Positions 11,993-23,886 are shown, counted from the stretch's first letter. The stretch: DNA of 64,000 bases from Magnolia sinica (GCF_029962835.1 NC_080577.1:6916001-6980000), one strand, 5' to 3'. Made by a program: numbers and translations. Notes: a model not told the origin generated them from the letters alone.

Positions 11993-13240
11993 ATATCTCT
12001 TTATAAATGAGATCCTATCATCAAATAAATCTTGAAACTCTTGTGAAAAATTGTATACTCTTGAAACTCTATATTTCCTTAGCCCTACCACATGGCTAAT
12101 GTCGAGCTCTCGCTCTCCCTCTATTTGAAATAGATCTTAGGGAGAGATTTTCTACTCTGGAAAATCAATGCTGCCATTGGTTCATATTTCTTCATTGCAT
12201 GCTTCATTTGGATAAAAGTAAACCATTAAATTATAGGTTTTGGTTTTATAGAAATATGAAATTATCAAGTCAGGGATTTTAGAGTTAATTAAAATCTGAA
12301 TTTTTCAAAAAACCTTTTAAATTTCATCCCATTCCATAAAAATCCAACATGACCCAGCCCATTGCCACCCCTACGATGGACCATTGCCTCAAAATGACAT
12401 ATGTTAACCATCTAATTTCACTCACGGAATGTGGACGATTGACGACATTTTTTACAACAGGACGAAATGGAACCGACACTTGATTAATGGTGGTCATGAA
12501 CAATGAACAGTGACTCGCATGATACAACATTTGATTAATGTTGGTGATGACACCACGCGTGCATGATGTTAATAGTATGTAGACCTGTAGATAGTGAGCG
12601 ATGAGCAACCGATGGTGACTTGAACCCATGACTAAAACATAACCAATGATTTTGGGATACAATCTTCCTCCAATGTGCCTGACCTATTTACTAACAGGCT
12701 CCATAATCTAGGCCGGAGGGGGTCCCATGATTCGAGATGAATCATCTGGGTCCCACCCATGAGCAGATTGCTAAGCCCTGGCTTGGCCGGACCTGAACCA
12801 TTTGTAAAGTGTAGGAGTAATTCAATAGTCTGGCTGTGTGTGATGCTCCATACACAAGCACTCAAAAATTATATATATGCCATTAATTAGCTTGAAGTAA
12901 ACAGTCAAAATTGTGGAACCTGCTTTAACTAAGTTACAACCCAAAACTAAATTGGTAGAAATGGGCCCCATTCAGCTTTTTTTTTTTAAATAAAAAAATA
13001 AAAAAATTCGACTGTCGAACTTGTAAATGGAGCCAGGTTGGTTGATTGCCTCTCACAAGATCCATTTCTATACCTATGTTTTGGGGGAGAGAGAGTCATT
13101 TAAAATGATTCCATGTCATTTCCTGTTTGTATAATGTCATCAACCTAAATTATTATCTAATATAACATGAAAAAAAAAAAAAAAAAAAAAAAACCCTAAA
13201 TTATTATCTAAGCATACATACATCTTTAGCCAAATATAGA
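11993..13240. other. intergenic DNA, no gene seen
   Basis: Short open frames only; none resembles a known protein. It contains AT-rich tracts and an A run near 13170. Confidence 0.4.
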
Positions 13241-13400
13241 ATGGATCCTTATACTTGCCTCGGTGGTATACTCCCAGGAGTTTCAACACGACGTCTGGGG
13301 TTTGATTACCCATAGGTGGTGAAATCCCACTACACAGTGAGTGCGGGGGTTTGTGTGCATGTCTATATGGGATGCGTGTGTTAAAAAAAAATATATATAT
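13241..13400 (+). mobile_element. tRNA-derived SINE (copy 1)
   Basis: Near-identical in order to the element at 62397-62551: 'aggagtttcaacac', 'ggtttgattaccc' and 'ataggtggtgaaatcccacta'. A tRNA-like A box (TGCCTCGGTGGT) lies about 33 bases before a B-box-like GGGTTTGATTACC. The tail is A-rich, then (AT)n. Flanking ATATAGA at 13234-13240 and 13401-13407 is a possible short target duplication. Confidence 0.7.
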
Positions 13401-13860
13401 ATATAGACTAATAAGCCCATAGTCTTTAAGCACAACGCAAATCCAGATCAAAGAAGACTGACCTAAGAAAGCCCTGCCCAGTCCAACGAGGTTGACGTGG
13501 TTTCAGACCTGGCTTGCACCTACTAGCTTGGCCCGTGGGCAGGGTTGGGCCTGCATACATGGCCTGATATATTTTCAGGCCTGCTCAGAGTCATTTTAGC
13601 CTAGGTCAGCCCGACCTGACTTCACATGTACATGTCTTATATCTCACAAATTTGCCATTCGAGTCCTTGATTAGGCAACCTGTGTATCTTGTATGTAGAC
13701 CATTGATTTGTTTCCTCTAGCTATTTATTTCTTTGTGCATGTGTGGCCCACTTCATGAACGGATGGATTAGGAACATTCAAATCTGAAGTAGGGATTTTA
13801 TCAATTTTCAGGTCAGGTTAGGTTGAGCCTGAGCCCAGCCAAAATTTCCAGGCTCAGGTT

Positions 13861-14112
13861 AGGAGAGAGAGATTCAGTGTCGATATCAAAAACCTTGACA
13901 TGGTCGCAGTCGTCTGGGACACTGGCCTATCGTCCATTAATTCGTTGGTACCTAATTTTCTTTATGTTTCTTAATGGTGGGAGAAAACAACAACTAGCCA
14001 ATATTGCGACAGCCAAACTTGTATCATTGATGACTTGTCCCATCTCCACCCACTTGTTTGGACGGTATGATCGTTTTCTCTGGTCTAAACAACATGGCCC
14101 ATAGTTTAGAGT
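13861..14112 (+). repeat. dispersed repeat, copy 2 of a pair
   Basis: Same-orientation partner of 9084-9345 (blocks cgtccattaattcgt, ggtgggagaaaacaac, aatattgcgacagc). It is slightly shorter than the partner because of internal deletions. Confidence 0.75.
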
Positions 14113-15190
14113 ATTGATAAGATTTACATTAGTTTTTAAGGGCACAACTCCAACATCATATATATCAATTGCAGGCCGTAACAAATAAACAACATGCAAG
14201 AACATGTGCATGGGTGTAAGTATCCCATGTGTGCCTGGTGTAGAGTGATTGTGATCCTAAAATGGTCACCCAATGGATGGATAGATTGCCACACGTGTTT
14301 CTTTGACACATGAGTGGTGTATAATGGTTTGTCTCACTAATAAAATTAAATTTACCTTAACCTAATTTTAACCAAGTACAAGTTAATGGACCCAACTTAA
14401 ACCTGACTAGAACCAGATTTAACCGTGTCTCAAAAGATGAGACTTGAACCCAACTTGATTAATTTCTAGATGGGTCCAAAAACTCAGATCCAGGCTCATT
14501 AAAAATTGAGTTGGGTTCATTCATTACCTGCAGATCCGGGTATTCATTACCTGCAGATCCGGGTACCCATTAACAGCCCTAGTTGTGCACTGCCAGTGCA
14601 ATGGGTCCAGTTCATGTGTAGTCAGTGTCAGCACAAGTCCATGCCACTTCGTAGGCGGGCCAAGAAATCTAGCCCAAATTGGATCCATGGTCCATGACCA
14701 TCTGACCCTCTCAGTCCACTAACAATTTATTTAGCCTGACCTGACCCGACGCATGGCTGACCCAATCCGGCACGCGTAATTCAATTTTAAGAATGAAATT
14801 TGAGGCTAAGGCTGCACAACTTAGTTGGGTGAATGAATACATACATAAAATATTCATCCGTACCTTGACCCATCTCAACTAAATCTAAGCCCAACACATC
14901 AATGGGCCAAACTTATACCTAGCCCAAACCCCTACCCATTTAGTTGGGCCAAACCAGCTACAAAGGTGGCTTGGGAGGTGGACCCTACCGGTTCAACCCA
15001 ATATTGAATCCGGGTGTTTTCCGCTCGTAGGGGTGTCTTTTTAATAAGTGTAAATGTGAATGTATAACATTATGAAGGGCAAAAGCCATTTGAAAGGAGA
15101 GAAAACGAGGTATGCAATTACACGTCCAGAAATGGGATTCACTTCAATGAATGCCGACAAGGGATCATGTCATCCAGAGCCATGAGTAAA
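14113..15190. other. intergenic DNA with a short tandem duplication
   Basis: No gene seen. The words attcattacctgcagatccg repeat back to back near 14517-14562. The rest resembles mixed low-copy and repeat-derived sequence. Confidence 0.4.
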
Positions 15191-15193
15191 ATA

Positions 15194-15626
15194 TGTGGGC
15201 CCACTGTGATTTTTGTGATTTATCCATGCCGTTCATCCATTACGCCAGCTCATTTTATGGCATGAGCTAAAAAATAAGCATGATCCGTTAGCTCAAGTGG
15301 ACCTCACCATGAGAGAAAGTGGTCCCATGATGTTCACCGTTGAAAGATAAATCCTTTGTAGGGCTTACAATAATGTTTATTTCTCATCCAACCTGCTAAT
15401 AAGATCAAATGGACCTAGATGAATGGAAAACACAAATATCAGCTTGATCCAATACTTCTTTGCCCCCAAGAAGTTTTCAACACTAGAATTTCAATTTGCA
15501 TTGTTTCCTGTGGTGTGGTCCACGTGAGCTTTGGATTTGCCTCATTTTTTAATGGAAGCCCTAATATAAGCTGGCGCAAAGGATGGAAGACATGGATAAG
15601 ACATACATCAGGGTGGGCCACACAGC
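15194..15626. mobile_element. foldback element (copy C)
   Basis: Left arm starts gtgggcccactgtgat and continues with 'tttatccatgccgttcatcca'-like words. Right arm ends with the complementary 'aagacatggataagacatacatca' and 'gggtgggcca'. Outer ends are eroded and no target duplication was found. Confidence 0.6.
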
Positions 15627-16345
15627 TTTTACATGCAAAAATATTTCCACTGTAAATGAAGCTTTGCAAACATCTACCTCTTACCATCCACATTGGGACT
15701 GTTGCAAGAAATCCACGTGTGTTTAATCATGATTTATTTTGGTAGGATTTTATTAGGTTGCAAGTTACTGTCATAGATGGTCCATAGTTGAGTATAACCT
15801 AATAACTTTCAAACATGTTTTGTGAACGTTATCTCTGACAGTGACGCGTAGCCTAATCAAATCCCACCCCACGAAAATCCATGGTACCCATTGGTTCACT
15901 GGATCTGCATCCCTTACTAATAGGTTGAAGATGCTGGAACTTGCACATGGATAGGTGTTTACTTTTCATTGGATGACCTAGATTGTCATGAAATTCTTGT
16001 GCTGATGGAAAACTATATGCGCCAACTATAATGTTTGTGAGAAAATACAAGCCTAAAACTGATACAAATCCAAAACTCGAAGTGGGCCACATAATAGAAA
16101 ATAGTGAAGATTAAATGTCCATGGTTGAAATATTCATGGGGCCGGAGAGGTTTTCCACACGGCTAATAATTTTGTACATGGGAATAACCTTATGAATGGC
16201 ATGGATGACATATAGACATCACAAGGGAGCTGGAAATATTTCAAAGGTAGGTATTTTTGCCTTATATTTGGGTTCATACGCTAACATTAGCAGGACCCTA
16301 TGCGTTTTCTTGCAAACATGAAGTTTGACAAGTAGGGGCTTCAAC

Positions 16346-16895
16346 ATGCCACCGTGATGTATGGGTTTTATCCACAGTATTTATTCATTTTGTCACGTCA
16401 TTTTAGAGTAATGTATGGGTTTTATCCACAGTATTTATTCATTTTGTCACGTCATTTTAGAGTATAATCTAAAAAAATGAGGCAGATCATTTTAGAGTAT
16501 AAGCTAAAAAAATGAGGCAGATTCAAGGCTTAAGTGAATTACACAGTTAAGATTGAATGTCTATTGTTGAAAACTTTACTGGAATTGTAGAAGTTTTGGA
16601 TCAAATTGATATATGTATTATCTCTTCGTCTAAGTTTGTGTGAACTAATTAAGAAGTTGGATGGTAAATAAACATTTCAATGGGCCCTAATAAGATTTTA
16701 ATTGTGGGTGTTTAATCACAACTGTTTTCATGTGGTCTACCTTAGATTTGAATTCACCTCATTTTTGGGCTCATGCATTGAAATGAACCGGCAAAATGGA
16801 TGGACGTCGTGGATAATTACCCATACATCACGGTGGGCCCCTCAGAGCCCTGTCTGGACCACGCTCGGGATAGGAGGGGGTTGTTCCCAGTCCGC
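16346..16895. mobile_element. foldback element (copy D) with internal small duplications
   Basis: Left arm has caccgtgatgtatgggtttt. A 54-bp stretch is duplicated in tandem (from 16361 and 16415), followed by a second short duplication of 'ttttagagtataa(t/g)cta'. Right arm ends 'acccatacatcacggtgggc'. The sequence beyond the right end is duplicated at copy H (see 20219-21075). Confidence 0.65.
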
Positions 16896-17110
16896 GTACA
16901 TGGCATATTCTTGCGGAGTATCAAAGCTTTTTCTCAACTCGCGTCCACTGGTCTAATAATCATACCCTGCATCTCGTAATTATTCGTGAAGAGGATGGAG
17001 GGCGACACACGCAACTGAGGTAGAAAAAGGCGACTTGAAGCAGACGGGTCAGCTTTGTACGCGTGGAGCGATCCTCGTCGTCCATCTGTCGTGTCTTCTG
17101 AACTCGTTTC
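16896..17110 (+). repeat. duplicated flank containing an unoccupied MITE site
   Basis: It matches 20219-20254 plus 20929-21075 (cgtaattattcgtga(a/g)gagga, gcgatcctcgtcgtccatct). At the position where the other copy carries a 674-bp MITE, this copy reads straight through (ttctcaactcgcgt), so it represents the pre-insertion state. Confidence 0.7.
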
Positions 17111-17199
17111 TTGCCCTGAAGTCCGTGCACTCATGAGGTGGACAGGAAGACTAACAATGCCGACGACTGAGACTTCGCAAGATTCACACACCACCAACC

Positions 17200-17500
17200 T
17201 TGGTAGTGTATTGACGTGGCAAAGAGCCCAAAAATTAAGTAGACTCAATGCTTAAGTGGACCACATGCAGGAAATCATCGGCAACAACGAAACATTCCTA
17301 AAGGTGCCCACCATAATATTTATTTGACATTCAACCTTTTCATAAGGTCACATCGACCTAGACTTTTTGAGCCCATGCCCTATAAAATTATTTGCTAAAA
17401 TGGATGAACTGTGTGGATACATCGCACATAACGTTTGGGCCACAAAACTTTACCACGCTTACACACCACTGAGTGTGCTACGCTAATGCAATCCAAGTCT
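17200..17500. mobile_element. foldback element fragment (copy E)
   Basis: It has the middle of the left arm (cttaagtggaccacatg, cccaccataatatttatttg, cataaggtcacat) joined directly to the end of the right arm (ttgagcccatgccctataaaat, gatacatcgcaca). The centre is deleted. No clean ends. Confidence 0.55.
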
Positions 17501-17587
17501 AGAGAGTTTAGCTACCAGTGGTATCATTAGCAATCGGCAAAAATGAGATAGATCTAAATCTTAAGTGGACTTTATTGTTGTATAGAA

Positions 17588-18356
17588 TGTTAGAATATTT
17601 AGTTGAATTAAATAAACCATTAAAATCAAGAATTAAAAAAGAAAAATAAAATTTTGAGAAAGAAGAACTTATTGAATTGAGTCAAGGTGTGCCTGAGTCA
17701 CTCGGCTTGAAATCGAATTTGCTCCCCTTGGACAGCGTCCCAAGTGCAACAGGTTTTCAGAGCAATCGACCTCCAGGATACAACGACTATGACCCAGTCT
17801 CAGCGGTGCACTCACTATACACGAGCTCGAACCACTTGCAGTTTAATCTGAAAGTTCTAAGTTGACTTAGCGATGAACTCAATAAAATTCTTAAAACCGT
17901 ATTAGAGAGAGTTTTATAAGAGAGATAATAATTTCGTATGTTTTAAAACTGGAATCGGTAGTCTTTATATAGACTCTGAAGTGATGTATAAACACCCTTT
18001 ACAAAAGGTTAGGTCCGTTGGTTTGGGATGCATCTATCTGGTTTAAAAACGACACGGACTCGACTCGGCTCGGCGAGCACACACCAGTGTGGTCAATGGC
18101 ATAGATTAGAGCTATTGGCATAGACCCCTAGCCCCCTAGCCCCCCCTCCCTCGCAGGACCAAATTCACATGCCCCGTAAAAGGGGCTCAAGTCCTAGATA
18201 AAAAGATTATCTTATATACAAGATATTTTATTTTGTCAAATCCGATGTGGAACAAAATCCACATCACAAAAGTACCAAAACTTTTCAAATATGAAGGGAA
18301 ATTATCAAAAGTTTGAAATTTGAAATTTTAATATTATTTTAAAACAAAATATAACA
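17588..18356 (-). mobile_element. solo LTR, 769 bp, with TAGAA target duplication
   Basis: The termini are TGTTAGAATATT and ATATAACA, inverted TG...CA ends. The perfect 5-bp direct repeat TAGAA flanks it (17583-17587 and 18357-18361). On the minus strand it has a 'ccacatcgga' motif and a TATATAAG box, followed by a leader-like region. Orientation is therefore minus. No internal domain is present. A copia-type source is guessed from the 'ccacatcgg' plus TATA arrangement only. Confidence 0.8.
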
Positions 18357-18809
18357 TAGAATGTTGATGGAATGACCACATTAAAAACTTCCCAGTGATA
18401 CAACGATTTTGGACTAAGCTGATATTTGTTTTTTAACCTTCTTTTACGTATGCATGATCTACTCAACCAATTAGATGTCAAATAAGCATTACAATGGGGC
18501 TCAAGCCCTAGGCAAAAAGATTATCTTATATACAAGATAGTTTACTTTATCAAATCCGATGTGGAACAAAACCCACAACACAAAAGTACCAAAACTTTTC
18601 AAATGTGAAGGAAAATTATCAAAAATTTAAAAGTTCAAATTTTAATATTATTTTAAAACAAAATATAGCATAGAATGTTGATTGAATGCCCACATTAAAA
18701 ACTTCCCGATGATACAACGATTTTGGACTAAGCTGATATTTGTTTTTTAACCTTCTTTTACATATGCATGACCTACTCAACCACTTAGATGTCAAATAAG
18801 CATTACAAT
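18182..18809 (+). repeat. 2 x 314-bp tandem duplication
   Basis: ggggctcaag begins at 18182 and at 18496, and the second copy ends where the phase closes at 18810 (gcattacaatgg). The unit spans the last part of the solo LTR plus part of the host foldback arm, so the duplication happened after the LTR inserted. Confidence 0.95.
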
Positions 18810-18969
18810 GGGCCTAGGAGGTTTCTAGTGGTGGACATTTAACCGTTGTTGTTTACATATGATGTGGTCCACCTGATATTTAGAACTACCCTCATTTTTG
18901 GGATCAAGCCCTATAATGATATGGAAACATGGATGGATAGCGTGGATAAAACATGTAACCCAATTAAGG

Positions 18970-19605
18970 ATGCAAATTTGGCACTACCCCCATCAGGAGC
19001 TAGCTGTATGGGGCCCACCTTGATGTGTATGTTTTATCGACATTTTTCATCTTTTTTGTTAAATAATTTTAAAGAATAAGCTCAAAAAAGAGATAAATCA
19101 AAGGCTCAAGTAGACCACACCAAAGAAAGAATTGGAGATTAAAAGCCTACCTTGGTAGCCATGGAGGTTTTGGATCAGGCTAGTATTTACGTTTTTCGTT
19201 CATCTAGGTCTAGGTGACCTTATGTACAAGATGGATGGCAAATAAAAAATCATAGTGGGTCCTAGGATGTTTTCAATAGTTGGAGTTCAATCCTCACTGC
19301 TGCCTGTAATATTGTCCACTCAAGCCTTTGATTGGTTTCCATTTGGCTAATGCCTTAAAATTATTTGTCAAAATAAATACACAGCATGGATGCAACCCTT
19401 GATAAACTTGGATGAAAGGAAAACATAAATACCAGCTTGATCCAGCCCCTTGAGAATTTTTCAACAGTGAGTTTAATCCCATTTGAGACTCATGCCTTAA
19501 ACTGATTGTAAAACTAGACAGAGAACTTAAACTGATTGTAAAAGTAGATAGACAGCATGAACAAAATATATACATCACGTTGGCCCCATAGAGCCCCGTG
19601 ACTGT
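18970..19605. mobile_element. foldback element (copy G)
   Basis: Left end TTGGCACTACCCCCATCAGG then tggggcccaccttgatgtgt. Right end 'tatatacatcacgttggcccca'. A small duplication (aacttaaactgattgtaaa) lies near 19497-19550 and a repeat of the arm centre lies near 19400. Confidence 0.6.
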
Positions 19606-19727
19606 CCGTTTCTAGCTAAGTCGTCGTGGGAAATTACAGTGTTCCTTGGTTCTTCGTATTCGCTGAATCCGTGTCGCCTACTTATAAGTCGAAGACGCGG
19701 GAACTCGCCGCGTATCATCCGCGTCCG

Positions 19728-20218
19728 GATGGTGTAATAAGCCTGCTGTCCCGAGCTCTGTACAGTCTTGAGTCTAAGGGGGCCTCACAGTGATGTATGG
19801 GTTTATCCACACCGTTCATCTATTTTTTCGTATCACTTTAGAATAAAAACTTAAAAAATGAAGTAGATCAAGGCTCAAAAGGACAACACGACAGTCAGCA
19901 ACGGTGGTAATGACGCCCACCCACCGTTGAAGACTTTCTAAAATTTACTGTGATATTTATTTGTTATCCAACCTGTTCATATAGTTGCATAGAGCTGGAT
20001 GAAGGTAAAACAAAGCATGATTCAAAATTTTTAATGATAGGCGTTCAATTGCCAGTGTGTACTCCACTTCAGCCTCGTATCCATCATATTTTTGAGATTA
20101 TACTCTTGAAATGATATGAAAAAATGAATGGACGGTATGGATAAACCAGTACAATACGGCAGGCCCCTCGTAGACCGAACCTGTGCCGAGCTTGGGACAA
20201 GTGGGGTATTACTCAATC
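19728..20218. mobile_element. foldback element (copy H), 491 bp, 8-bp target duplication
   Basis: Outer inverted ends are GATGGTGTAATAAGCC on the left and the complement of GATTGAGTAATACCCC on the right. Inner arms carry 'gtgatgtatgggtttatcc' and 'gacggtatggataaacc'. The perfect 8-bp direct repeat CGCGTCCG flanks it (19720-19727 and 20219-20226), as expected for hAT transposition. Confidence 0.75.
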
Positions 20219-20254
20219 CGCGTCCGTTTCATCCGTCCCGCTCACTTTTCTTAA

Positions 20255-20928
20255 GGGCCTGTTTGGGAGCGTGGATTTGGAACCCCTTGGATTCGCAACC
20301 CCCAGGATTGGAAACCCCCTGGATTGGCAATCCTCTCGGTGTGTTTGGCACCCTGGAGTGTGAATCAACTTTAATTCAAAAATACCTATACATGGTATAT
20401 TTACGGGGGTTTGAATTTAATTACTAAATCAACTTTAATATCCCCAATTAGTGAGATATATAATTTTTGACACTATGGTTGTGATAAGCCCGCTAAAATA
20501 TATGCTTTGCCTAGAAATGATGAAATTCCAAGTCTCAGATGGACCGCAAGCACAAGATCATGTCCGAGTGACTAACCAACAATTTTTAACCGTTGATTAA
20601 TATGGACAATGTTTGGATGGTGCTGGACAATATTTGGACGGTGCTAATCTACATGAACAATGTTTGGACGGTGCTGATCATCGTTAGTGGGCCATGTGCC
20701 CAGTAGAATGATAATGTACAGTGACATAAATTTATACCTACAACTATTGAAATGATTTTAGGTGTAATCCAAGCTCTCACATTGGATTACAAACCCCCTC
20801 AAAAAGGGGATTGGGAACCCCCTGGATTGGCAATCTCCAGTTGCTTTATGCTACCAAACAACCAAGGGGATTTGAAACCCCCTCTAATCCCCTTCAATCC
20901 CCTCCAATCCAAGGTGCCAAACGACCCC
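20255..20928. mobile_element. PIF/Harbinger-like MITE, 674 bp, TAA target duplication
   Basis: Ends GGGCCTGTTTGGGAGC and the complement of GGGGTCGTTTGGCACC, flanked by TAA (20252-20254 and 20929-20931). The arms are rich in 'ggggattg' and 'aaccccc' words. The core (ttgaatttaattactaaat, taagccc) matches the copy at 58542-59140. The paralogous site at about 16940 lacks it. No transposase. Confidence 0.75.
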
Positions 20929-21075
20929 TAAGTCGCGTTCACTGCGTAAAGATTCGTACACAGCACCTCGTAATTATTCGTGAGGAGGATGTAGGAGGAG
21001 ACTCGCGCGACTGAGCCAAAGGGTCACCCTTGTAAGTGTGGGCGATCCTCGTCGTCCATCTATCCGTGCACTATG
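20929..21075 (+). repeat. duplicated flank (partner of 16896-17110)
   Basis: Continues the duplication on the far side of the MITE: cgtaattattcgtgaggagga and gcgatcctcgtcgtccatct. Confidence 0.7.
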
Positions 21076-21740
21076 AGGGGGCGTTTAGGGCAGGGTTTGG
21101 ATGGGATTACGTGGGATAGAATTGCATTTGATGCCCTGCAATTCCATCTAGCATTTGGAGAGGCTGGGAAAGCTTACATGCTTTCCCATGGAATTACATC
21201 TCGTCCCATGTGGTGGATTTTGAAATCTACTACACATGTGAGCCCTACAATGATGCATGTGTTTATCCATGCCATCCATCCTTTTATCCATGCCGTCCAT
21301 TTGTATATACCATTTACATGTGACAATATGGTTGTGCACATGTACAAGTGAATGACATCCATTGTGAATTTGGTTTGTTGATTATAATTTTATGGTCTAC
21401 TAAATTTGGCCCATTGATTTGACTTAGTCTAGTGTTTTCCCGTAACAAAAATTGTATCCCAAACATGAGATTGATAGCTACATACCACGGTATTTCTAGA
21501 TGTGGAATCATTATGCAATAATGATGTTATTCCCATCTAATACACTTCAACACCATTCAATTCTAGGTAGACAAGCAGACCAAGAATGATGACCGTTGCT
21601 CTCCTTTTCTTTTCTGACCGTCCATTTTCCACCTCCAAATTTTGGCCCAATGGATGAGCGTAACGCCCGTATTCTTTTGTTTGGCCCACCATGGTTCCTA
21701 TGCGATGAACAATCATGCATCCTCTGAGTAGAATCGGACC
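21076..21740. other. possible unclassified MITE and intergenic DNA
   Basis: Starts with gggcgtttagggcagggttt and has repetitive 'ccatgccatccat' words near 21270. Complementary words such as 'tgtatcccaaacatgag' appear about 400 bp on. Ends are not defined well enough to call an element. Confidence 0.35.
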
Positions 21741-22250
21741 TTATTGAGTAAACTCAGTTGGGTCCACTGTCAATGTGCATAATTTTCCGTCTCAGTCATT
21801 CCCTATTCTATCCATACATTTTTATAGCTCATTTAAAGTGTTGAGCCCAAAATTAAAGCATATCCAAAGCTCAAGTGGATCAAACCATTATTAAAAGTGG
21901 GAATAATGATTTTCACTGTTTAAACCTTACTATGTTTTACAATGATGCTTATTTGTCATCCAACATGTTCGTAAGATTATATATAGACATGGATGGATGA
22001 TTGGAAAACACAAATATAACTTTGATTCAAAACTTCAGTGGCCCTTAAAAAATTTTCAATGGTGAAAGTTCAATTCAAACTATTTACTGCAGTGCCGCCG
22101 ATTTGATCTTTAGATATGCTTTATTTTAGGTGTAGTCATAAAATTATGGGATAAAATAAATGGACAAAGTGTAGATGTAATACAAAAATCACATTAGACC
22201 TTATAAAGTTTACTCGGTACACTAAACTGCTCAGTATCCAATCTACTTCC
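21741..22250. mobile_element. foldback element (copy I)
   Basis: Left arm 'gagtaaactcagttgggtcc', 'tgttgagcccaaaatta'. Right arm 'cacattagaccttataaagt', 'ttactcggtacactaaactg', 'gctcagtatccaatctactt'. The outermost ends are complementary. Target duplication not resolved. Confidence 0.55.
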
Positions 22251-22273
22251 ATTTAGAGCCAGCCTCGCTAACA

Positions 22274-22357
22274 GAATGGATTGTGTACTGAGTTACTCAT
22301 CATGCTCTTACGTACGAATGGATTGTGTACTGAGTTACTCATCATGCTCTTACGCAC
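22274..22357 (+). repeat. 2 x 42-bp tandem duplication
   Basis: gaatggattgtgtactgagt begins at 22274 and 22316. It lies at the left end of foldback copy J. Confidence 0.9.
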
Positions 22358-23390
22358 TGAGTAAACTTTGTTAGGCCCATTGTGAATTCAGGTGTTTATC
22401 TAGGCCATTCATCTATTTTTCCATATCATTTAAGAGGTTGAGCAAAAAATTGAAGTATACCCAAAGCTCAAGTGTACCACAACATAGGAAATAGTGAAAG
22501 TATTGATATACACAATTGAAACCTTCTTAAGGCCTACAGCAATGATTAATTGTCATCCTACCTGTTCATAAGATCACACCAACGAGGATGCGGATTAGCT
22601 ACTGACAAGTTTGAGCAGCTATACTCTCTACGGAAGTGATGTCATCAAGTTCCGTGGGTTCTGTCATGATGTATGTGTTGTATCCATACCATCCATACAT
22701 TTGAAGAGATCATTTAAGAGCATGATCCAAAAAATGAGGCTGATCCAAAGCTATAATGGACCCCACCACAAAAAACAATGGAGAGAGTGACATCCACCGG
22801 TGAAATCTTCTTATGGTCCGCCATGATGTTTATTTGAGATCAAATCTATTCATAAGTTAACACAAACATTAAAGAAGCTAAAACACAAATATCAGCTGCA
22901 TCAAAAACTTTTGTGGCCCTTAGAAGTTTTTAACGGTGATTGTCACTCTCTCCACTTTTTTCTGTTGTGGGGTCCACTCGAGCTTTGGATCTGAATCATT
23001 CTTTGGATCATGCCTTAAAATGGTCTCTCAAAATAGATAGACAGTGTTGATACAAAACATACATTATGGTGGGACCCACGGAACTTGGTGACATCACTTC
23101 ATCAGTATTGAATCCCCCCCCCCCACCAACAGGGAACAAGGGAAAATACAAATATTAGCTTGATCTAAAACTCTAACTCCCGTTACTCCCAGCAACTTTC
23201 CAACAGTGGATGTTGAAGAAACATTGATTCCCTGGTGTGATCTGCTTGAGCTTTGTATATCCTTTATTTTTTATTTTTTTATAATGGCTAAAGTATTAAA
23301 ATTATCTAAATAAAATGTACGGACGGAGGGGATAACACGCAAGAATGACGGTAGGCACCATGGGCTTTACACGGTACGCAATCCGCTTCC
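22318..23390. mobile_element. foldback element (copy J), interrupted by copy K
   Basis: Left arm runs from the GGATTGTGTACTGAG end through 'ctgttcataagatcaca' to 22584, then resumes after copy K at about 23124 (gggaacaagggaaaatacaa, attagcttgatctaaaac). The right end is the complement of GGAAGCGGATTGCGTACC. Confidence 0.65.
22585..23123. mobile_element. foldback element (copy K) nested inside copy J
   Basis: The inverted ends are long and close: left 'gaagtgatgtcatcaagttc', 'cgtgggttctgtcatgatg'; right is the complement of 'gaagtgatgtcaccaagttc', 'cgtgggtcccaccataatg'. Flanks CACCAACG (22577-22584) and CACCAACA (23124-23131) match at 7 of 8 bases. A C run lies at the right tip. It is the clearest case of one family member inserted into another here. 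Confidence 0.75.
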
Positions 23391-23476
23391 TCGTAAACTG
23401 GGCTAAGGAGAAATCAAAAGGGAGAGGAGGCTAGCGATGAAACAAACTTGCTAACTGCGACCGGAAACACCTACGG

Positions 23477-23886
23477 CACCGGTTTTACGCGCTGCCTCCA
23501 AACATAATTGTTCTGTGGGTCTACCGTGTTTTATACGTAAATCCACTCTGACGAGACACGCCAATGGGGACAATGGAAAAGTGCTGGTAGAACCTAAGTT
23601 CGCACGGTGTGGCCCACATGATACCTAGATTGGGATAACTTTGTATTTTCAATTTATCCGGTTGACTTACATCCGACTACGGGTTTTGATGAAAGATAGT
23701 GGCCCCACACAAACCTATTGCCCCATGTTCCATGTGGTGTGACACACTTAAGTTGTGGATTTTTCTGATTTTTTACCCTGAGTGTTAGAATAGAGGATAA
23801 AATCTGATGGATGGAGTGGATTTTACGTTTACTACATCGTGGGTGTCAGAAGCTTGGATGTTTTACGCGCTGCATAAAACTGGTGT
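23477..23886. mobile_element. possible second MITE family
   Basis: Left CACCGGTTTTACGCGCTG and right complement CACCAGTTTTATGCAGCG form terminal inverted repeats. Inner complementary words include 'gtaaatccactctg' and 'gatggagtggatttta'. No clear target duplication. Confidence 0.5.

Larger units (their letters stand above)
17530..18960. mobile_element. foldback element split by a solo LTR (copy F)
   Basis: Left arm (aaaatgagatagatctaaatc, ttaagtggac) runs into a solo LTR at 17588-18356 and resumes at 18357 (tgttgatggaatgacc, then 'aagctgatatttgt'). Right arm lies at 18810-18950 ('gatgtggtccacctgatattt', 'gatagcgtggataaaaca'). A 314-bp tandem duplication covers the junction. Confidence 0.65.

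Noticed and set aside
13823-14211. Frames on both strands over the dispersed repeat
   Set aside because: The partner repeat at 9084 does not keep either frame, so protein coding is unlikely.
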